Shown: positions 59,053 to 64,000 of the stretch, piece by piece
How the letters are laid out: each line of letters starts with the position of its first letter
Position numbering within the stretch: position 1 is the stretch's first letter
NCBI GenBank assembly: GCA_964366875.1
Contig: CAYIVF010000001.1
Location: 11,393 to 75,392 of the forward strand
Source of the DNA: CAYIVF01 sp964366875
GTDB taxonomy: Bacteria; Patescibacteriota; Minisyncoccia; Minisyncoccales; Staskawiczbacteraceae
Direction: 5' to 3'
Length of the DNA stretch: 64,000 nt
Position numbers and translations under genes: made by a program
The notes under the pieces: generated by a model
What the model saw: the letters and a program-made list of their open reading frames with translations, nothing else
What the model was told of the DNA's origin: nothing
Database searches by the model: none

Positions 59053-60174
59053 ATGGAAGAAATAAAACCATATTTAAGCATTATTATGGCCTCCCGCAAT
59101 GATGATTATCAGGGCAACGCGCTAAGCCGCTTGCAGATGGTTGTTAACAATCTTATTGACCAGGCAAAGCAATATAATTTAAGAGCGGAATTGATAATTG
59201 TGGACTGGAATCCACCATCAGATAAGCCGTTATTGAAAGACGCTGTTTTTTTGCCAGATGATTTGGGGCCCTCTATTGTTAGATTTATTACGGTGCCTTC
59301 TTCTATCCATAAAACTTACAGATGTTCTGATAAAATAAAGATAATTACCGTAGCGGCTTTGAATGTTGGAATCAGGCGGGCTGAAGGAGAATTTATATGG
59401 ACGACAAATTCTGATTTATTGTTTTCTGACGAGTTGATGCGCTTTTTATCTTCAGAGAAATTAGAAAAAGGTCGTTTTTACAGAGCTTTCAGGTATTCTG
59501 TCCGTGAAGATGTTTTGAAATTGAAAGATGCTCCTTTAAAAGAGCGGTTGGATTTTTGCCAGAATAATATTGTTTTTATCCACCCCAGAAATACTGTTTC
59601 CATTCATGGTCTGCCCGACCATCCTATTCTTCAAACCGCCACTGGAGGCGATTTTATAGTATTTTCAAAAGAGCACTGGCATTTATTGCACGGCTATGTT
59701 CAGCTTAACAATCTGGGAGGGTTTACCGATTGGTTATTATGTTACATATGTTATTTAGCCGGGCTTAAAGAAAAAATATTAGACGATTCAATGAGAGTTT
59801 ATCACATCGACCATGCGAGACACGCCAAACAGCGGGAAGAATTCTCTAAGGGCATTATTAATACTCTCAGGTATAAGATTTTCCCTAAGATTGATGACAA
59901 TAATAAATTAAAAATATTAGCAAGAAAAATTAATAATTTAAAAAATAAAACATTAGACCTTTTTACAAACATTTTTTACCGTCTATTCGGAAGATTTATA
60001 AGAAAATATGGCCCGCCAGGAATCTGGGACCGCAATCTTCGCTATTTATATTGGGAATTTCATAAGCTGCTTTTGGATATGCTAAAAGGAAAAAGGTCGT
60101 ATGTTTATAACGACGATAATTGGGGCCTGCCCAATGAAAACTTTGCGGAGTTTGTAATAAAAAATGAATCATAA
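59053..60174 (+). CDS. Glycosyltransferase-like protein, first of a tandem pair
   Basis: 373 residues. LSIIMASRNDDYQGNAL, ELIIVDWNPP, a DxD-like TNSDLLFSDELMRF segment, and GGDFIVFSKEHWHLLHGY (galactosyltransferase/GT2 acceptor-type) suggest a GT-A enzyme. AGGAG lies upstream of the ATG. The protein shares a 307-bp identical block with the next gene (59161-59467 and 60269-60575) and an almost identical C-terminus (KRSYVYNDDNWGLPNENFAEF). It is likely a specificity variant for polysaccharide assembly. Confidence 0.85.
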   Translation: MEEIKPYLSIIMASRNDDYQGNALSRLQMVVNNLIDQAKQYNLRAELIIVDWNPPSDKPLLKDAVFLPDDLGPSIVRFITVPSSIHKTYRCSDKIKIITVAALNVGIRRAEGEFIWTTNSDLLFSDELMRFLSSEKLEKGRFYRAFRYSVREDVLKLKDAPLKERLDFCQNNIVFIHPRNTVSIHGLPDHPILQTATGGDFIVFSKEHWHLLHGYVQLNNLGGFTDWLLCYICYLAGLKEKILDDSMRVYHIDHARHAKQREEFSKGIINTLRYKIFPKIDDNNKLKILARKINNLKNKTLDLFTNIFYRLFGRFIRKYGPPGIWDRNLRYLYWEFHKLLLDMLKGKRSYVYNDDNWGLPNENFAEFVIKNES

Positions 60175-61264
60175 GCCATATTTAAGCATTGTTATAACTT
60201 CCCGCAATGATGATTATCAAGGTAATGGATTTATACGGATGCAGACATCTGTTAATAGTCTTTTGGTTCAGGCAAAGCAATATAATTTAAGAGCGGAATT
60301 GATAATTGTGGACTGGAATCCACCATCAGATAAGCCGTTATTGAAAGACGCTGTTTTTTTGCCAGATGATTTGGGGCCCTCTATTGTTAGATTTATTACG
60401 GTGCCTTCTTCTATCCATAAAACTTACAGATGTTCTGATAAAATAAAGATAATTACCGTAGCGGCTTTGAATGTTGGAATCAGGCGGGCTGAAGGAGAAT
60501 TTATATGGACGACAAATTCTGATTTATTGTTTTCTGACGAGTTGATGCGCTTTTTATCTTCAGAGAAATTAGAAAGGGATTGCTTTTACAGGGCTTTCCG
60601 CTATGATGTTAACGGAGATGTTTTAAAATATAACTCTCAAAAAGAGCGGTTGGACTTTTGCAAAAATAATATTATTCAGGCCTTTTTGGAAACAAAAAAC
60701 TCCATTCATGGTTTGCCTAATTATCCTATTCTTCAAACAGGTTGCGGCGCTGATTTTATAGTATTTTCTAAAGAATACTGGGAGCGATTACACGGCTATC
60801 CTGAAATTAACAATCTTGGATTTTCCGCAGATGTGCTATTATGTTATATGGCTTATTTAGCCGGACTTGAAGAAAAAGTATTAGAAAAATCAATGCGAGT
60901 TTATCACATTGACCACGATAGCAGATGGAGGCATTTATCCAGAGACAGAGTTTATAGTTTTTTTAAGGACAGGGTCTGCGATTGGATTGGCTATCCAGAT
61001 AAATGGAAGACATTGCTGAGACAAATTTATATATTTCAAAATAAATTTTCTAATTTTTTTGTAAATATTTTTTACTCTCTGTTCGGCTCGTTTTTGAAAA
61101 AATACAGCGACCCCGAAAGCTGGGATTTTAACCTTAAATATCTGCATTGGGAATTCCGTAAGCTGCTTATTTCAATGCTAAAAAACAAAAGGTCGTATGT
61201 TTATAACGACGATAATTGGGGCCTGCCCAATGAAAACTTTGCGGAGTTTATAATAAAAAATTAA
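60164..61264 (+). CDS. Glycosyltransferase-like protein, second of a tandem pair
   Basis: 366 residues, a paralogue of the gene directly upstream, overlapping it by 11 bp. The N-terminal nucleotide-binding half is partly identical at the DNA level, while the acceptor half (CGADFIVFSKEYWERLHGYPEINNL, then DHDSRWRHLSRDRVYSFF) has diverged. That suggests the two transfer the same kind of sugar to different acceptors. The DxD-like segment TNSDLLF is kept. Confidence 0.85.
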   Translation: MNHKPYLSIVITSRNDDYQGNGFIRMQTSVNSLLVQAKQYNLRAELIIVDWNPPSDKPLLKDAVFLPDDLGPSIVRFITVPSSIHKTYRCSDKIKIITVAALNVGIRRAEGEFIWTTNSDLLFSDELMRFLSSEKLERDCFYRAFRYDVNGDVLKYNSQKERLDFCKNNIIQAFLETKNSIHGLPNYPILQTGCGADFIVFSKEYWERLHGYPEINNLGFSADVLLCYMAYLAGLEEKVLEKSMRVYHIDHDSRWRHLSRDRVYSFFKDRVCDWIGYPDKWKTLLRQIYIFQNKFSNFFVNIFYSLFGSFLKKYSDPESWDFNLKYLHWEFRKLLISMLKNKRSYVYNDDNWGLPNENFAEFIIKN

Positions 61265-61274
61265 TCATAAAACT

Positions 61275-62288
61275 ATGGAACAAATAAATCAAATAAAAAT
61301 AAATAAAGTTTTGATTACTGGCATAACGGGATTTGTGGGAAGCCATTTAGCAGACTATATTTCAGCTGAATTTCCCTCTGTGCAAATTTTGGGTTTAGTG
61401 CGCTGGAGAGCGCCTAAGGATAATATAAGGCATATTTTAGATAAAATTACTTTGTGTTACGGCGATTTGTTGGATATGTCTTCTTTAGAAAGCGTTTTGG
61501 CAGAACACAAGCCAGATATTATCTTTCATTTGGCCGCGCAGTCATATGTGGATTTTAGTTTTTTAGCGCCTATCGTCACACTGCAAGCCAATGTAATAGG
61601 TACGGCAAATTTATTGGAAACTGTCAAAAAATTAAAACTTAATTTTGGCTATGATCCTATAATCCATATTTGTTCATCTTCAGAAGTTTATGGCCAAGTA
61701 AGAGAAAATGAGGTTCCAATAAAAGAAGATAATCCTTTTAGGCCCGCTTCTCCTTACGCAGTAAGCAAGGTGGCTGAAGATATGTTAGGCCTTCAATATT
61801 GGTTATCATGGAAAATAAAAACTATAAGAACAAGAATGTTCACGCACACGGGAAGTCGCAGGGGGGAGGTTTTTGTGGAGTCAAATTTTGCCAAACAGGT
61901 TGCGGCGATTGAAGCTGGATTAACGGCTCCGGTGGTGAAGGTCGGAAATTTAAACAGCATCAGGACATTTTTAGATGTGAAAGACGCTGTGAGGGCTTAT
62001 TGGTTGTTAGTTAATAAATGCACTCCCGGCGAAGTTTATAATATCGGCGGGGTTGAAACAATGACAGTAGGAGAAATGTTAAATAAAATTTTAAAGCTTT
62101 CAACAGTAAAAGATATTAAAATTGAAGTTGACCAAAAACGGCTTAGGCCATCGGATGTAACATTGCAGATTCCTTGTATTGATAAATTTACAAAAGAAAT
62201 TAACTGGAAGCCGGAAATTAAATTTGATAAAACCTTAGAAGACCTTTTAAGTTACTGGCGAGATTACTTTTCAAAAGAAAATAAATAG
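61275..62288 (+). CDS. GDP-mannose 4,6-dehydratase-like epimerase/dehydratase
   Basis: 337 residues, extended SDR. VLITGITGFVGSHLADYI binds NADP, SSSEVYG contains the catalytic Ser/Thr region, and SPYAVSK holds Tyr and Lys. RTRMFTHTGSRRGEVFVESNFAKQVAAIEAG matches the GMD-type substrate region. It probably makes a 6-deoxy-4-keto sugar for the polysaccharide. It precedes the TPP enzyme by 4 bp. Confidence 0.9.
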   Translation: MEQINQIKINKVLITGITGFVGSHLADYISAEFPSVQILGLVRWRAPKDNIRHILDKITLCYGDLLDMSSLESVLAEHKPDIIFHLAAQSYVDFSFLAPIVTLQANVIGTANLLETVKKLKLNFGYDPIIHICSSSEVYGQVRENEVPIKEDNPFRPASPYAVSKVAEDMLGLQYWLSWKIKTIRTRMFTHTGSRRGEVFVESNFAKQVAAIEAGLTAPVVKVGNLNSIRTFLDVKDAVRAYWLLVNKCTPGEVYNIGGVETMTVGEMLNKILKLSTVKDIKIEVDQKRLRPSDVTLQIPCIDKFTKEINWKPEIKFDKTLEDLLSYWRDYFSKENK

Positions 62289-62292
62289 ACAT

Positions 62293-63261
62293 ATGTTAAA
62301 TAAAATAAATTTAGAGTTATACAAAAGTTTATATTTGATAAGAAAGACAGAAACAGAGATTCGTAATTATTATTATGAAGACGATATGAAAACACCAATG
62401 CATATGTCTATGGGAGAAGAGGCGATTGTAGCTGGTGTTTGTTTGGCTTTGGGCCAAAATAGTCAAGTATTCGGCACTTACAGGTCTCATGGTTTGTATT
62501 TGGCTAAAACCGGCGAGACCGATAAATTTTTTGCTGAAATGTATGGCAAAGAAACAGGCGGAGCAAAAGGAAAAGCCGGCTCAATGCATTTATCTGCGCC
62601 AGAACAGGGAATGATGGGAACTTCTGCTATTGTTGCGGGAATTATTCCTGTGGCAGTGGGAGCCTCTTTTGCCAACAAAAAAAAGAAGAATAATAAGATT
62701 ACAGCCGTCTTTTTTGGAGACGGAGCCATTGATGAAGGCGGTTTTTGGGAAAGCTTGAATATCGCCTGCCTTATGCGGCTTCCAGTTTTGTTTGTTTGCC
62801 AAGACAATGGTTTTGCTGTTCATACTGCCGGGTCTTTAAGGCACGGCTATAAATCTATTACTGATATTGTTTCTAAGTTTAATTGTAATGTATTTAAAGA
62901 AGAGACAACTGATGCTGAAAGTATTTATAATTTAACCCAAAAAGCAATTAAACTGATAAAAAAAACTAAAATGCCTTGTTTTTTATTTACAAGGTATTAT
63001 AGGTATTTAGAGCATGTTGGAATTAACGAGGACTTTGATGCCGGGTATCGTTCAAAAAAAGAGTTTGAAAAGTGGCGAAAAAAAGACCCCATTGACTTAC
63101 AAAGAAAAAAACTTCTAAAACTTGGCATTAAAGAGGGTGAAATAAAAAAAGTTGAAACAGCAATAGACAATCAGATTAAAAAAAGCATTGAACTAGCAAA
63201 GAGAGCGCCTTTTACTAAAGCGAGTGAGACCTATAAAGATGTTTTTTATGAAAAGAAATAA
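62293..63261 (+). CDS. TPP-dependent dehydrogenase E1 component, alpha subunit
   Basis: 322 residues. The thiamine-diphosphate signature GDGAIDEGGFWESLNIA is present, as is GTYRSHGLYLAKTG and GKAGSMHLSAPEQGMMGTSAIV, typical of pyruvate/acetoin dehydrogenase E1 alpha. It forms a heterotetramer with the beta subunit encoded immediately after (14-bp overlap). The location among sugar genes, with no E2 or E3 in view, suggests a role in making a modified sugar or a surface-linked acid rather than central metabolism; this is inference. Confidence 0.93.
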   Translation: MLNKINLELYKSLYLIRKTETEIRNYYYEDDMKTPMHMSMGEEAIVAGVCLALGQNSQVFGTYRSHGLYLAKTGETDKFFAEMYGKETGGAKGKAGSMHLSAPEQGMMGTSAIVAGIIPVAVGASFANKKKKNNKITAVFFGDGAIDEGGFWESLNIACLMRLPVLFVCQDNGFAVHTAGSLRHGYKSITDIVSKFNCNVFKEETTDAESIYNLTQKAIKLIKKTKMPCFLFTRYYRYLEHVGINEDFDAGYRSKKEFEKWRKKDPIDLQRKKLLKLGIKEGEIKKVETAIDNQIKKSIELAKRAPFTKASETYKDVFYEKK

Positions 63262-63979
63262 TAGAAAAATTACTTATTGCCAGGCCTTGAATGAAGCTAT
63301 GTTTCAAGAAATGGGAAGAGATTCAAATATTTTTGTTTATGGAATAGGAGCGCCTGACCATAAAAAAATATTTGGCAGCACCGCGGGTTTGGTTGAAAAG
63401 TTTGGCGAAGAAAGATGCTTTGACACTCCGCTTTCTGAAGACGCTATGGTTGGTTTTGGATTGGGAGCGGCTATAAACGGAATGAGGCCGATTAATGTTC
63501 ATATCCGGTTGGACTTTCTTTTTTTAGCAATGAATCAGCTTTCAAATATAGTTTCCAGTTTTCATTATGGCGCAGGAGGAAAATTAAAAGCCCCTTTGGT
63601 TATAAGGGCGATTATCGGCAGGGGCTGGGGTCAGGGTTTTCAGCACAGCAAAAGCGCTCATTCAGTTTTTGCTCATATTCCAGGGTTAAAAGTTGTAATG
63701 CCGACTACACCAAGAGATGCCAAAGGATTATTAATATCTGCTATCAGGGATAATAATCCAGTAATTTTTATAGAACATAGATGGTTGTATTGGCAGAAAG
63801 GAGAAGTTCCAGAAGAGCCTTTTGTTATATCTTTGGAAGAGGGGAATGTTTTAAGGCAAGGCAAGGATTTAACAATTGTGGCCACTTCTTGGATGAATAT
63901 AGAAGCCCTTAAAGCAGCTGAAATTTTAAAAAGAAGAGGCGTGAGCATTGAAATAGTGGACCCAAGAACAATATCGCCC
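63248..63979 (+). CDS. TPP-dependent dehydrogenase E1 component, beta subunit (partial)
   Basis: About 244 codons are present, starting at ATG 63248, which overlaps the alpha gene. KITYCQALNEAMFQEMGRD, DTPLSEDAMVGFGLGAAINGMRPI, GRGWGQGFQHSKSAHSVFAHIPGLKVVMPTTPRDAKGLL, and ATSWMNIEALKAAEILKRRG match the E1 beta/transketolase C-terminal type. The genuine sequence stops after VDPRTISP; the following codons (RSEEHTS) are encoded by sequencing adapter, so the true 3' end is missing. Confidence 0.93.
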
Positions 63980-64000
63980 AGATCGGAAGAGCACACGTCT
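63980..64000 (+). other. Illumina TruSeq adapter sequence (contamination)
   Basis: The final 21 bases equal the start of the standard Illumina read-1 adapter, beginning AGATCGGAAGAGC. They are not biological and should be trimmed. A spurious minus-strand frame starting MCSSDL arises from them. Confidence 0.98.

Noticed and set aside
63673..63996. Minus-strand frame beginning MCSSDLGD
   Set aside because: Its start is encoded by sequencing adapter and it overlaps the E1 beta gene.

Overview
The window is one AT-rich bacterial contig whose last 21 bases are Illumina adapter. The gene set suggests a Candidate Phyla Radiation (Patescibacteria, Parcubacteria-like) genome. The evidence is: an N-terminally short Mfd, a tailless FtsZ, an anaerobic ribonucleotide reductase with three inteins, a one-TM anti-sigma-like protein beside an ECF sigma factor, a very large peptidoglycan-binding surface protein, several leaderless promoters, and heptanucleotide tandem repeats inside conserved genes. 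TGA is used as a stop and TGG as Trp, so the code is standard. No rRNA, tRNA or CRISPR array was seen.

Layout. 1-1768 (minus): mfd (partial) and pth. 1.9-4.6 kb: a restriction endonuclease-like gene facing a methyltransferase whose N-terminus is a complete LexA. 4.6-8.5 kb: an accessory island. It holds a structured intergenic region, a leaderless four-gene operon of related winged-helix-like proteins ending in a PLD-like protein, then small genes separated by repeated boundary sequences that look like hsdS start remnants. 8.5-15.4 kb: housekeeping genes (ywbE, lepB, hisS, rpsU, yqeY, ybeY, ftsA, ftsZ) interrupted by two GC-richer orphan genes. 15.6-22.3 kb: nrdD with three inteins, and nrdG. 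22.3-25.0 kb: two more GC-richer orphans on the minus strand, each with a consensus promoter and a structured leader; one lies between a truncated copy of the comEC 5' end and intact comEC. 25.1-36.6 kb: comEC, glycosyltransferases, a glycoside hydrolase, an HtrA protease, small orphans, clpB and a NYN-domain gene. 36.7-48.5 kb: surface and regulatory genes, including a 1760-residue nuclease-like/lamin-tail/beta-helix protein, a DeoR-like regulator, an ECF sigma factor with its probable anti-sigma, and a 1161-residue S-layer-like protein. 48.7-51.9 kb: a fold-back element, a TPR protein and an O-antigen ligase-like protein. 51.9-64 kb: a polysaccharide locus with nucleotidyltransferase, flippase, glycosyltransferases, UDP-sugar dehydrogenase, epimerases, Wzm/Wzt ABC exporter and a thiamine-diphosphate E1 alpha/beta pair.

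How the genes fit together. The right half builds and exports a surface polysaccharide and a proteinaceous cell surface. The left half combines genome maintenance, division and anaerobic dNTP synthesis with an accessory defence-like island. The least conventional items are the LexA-methyltransferase fusion with its promoter direct repeats, the unnamed winged-helix/PLD operon, the triple-intein nrdD with a Thr-1 intein, and the GC-richer orphan transcription units.
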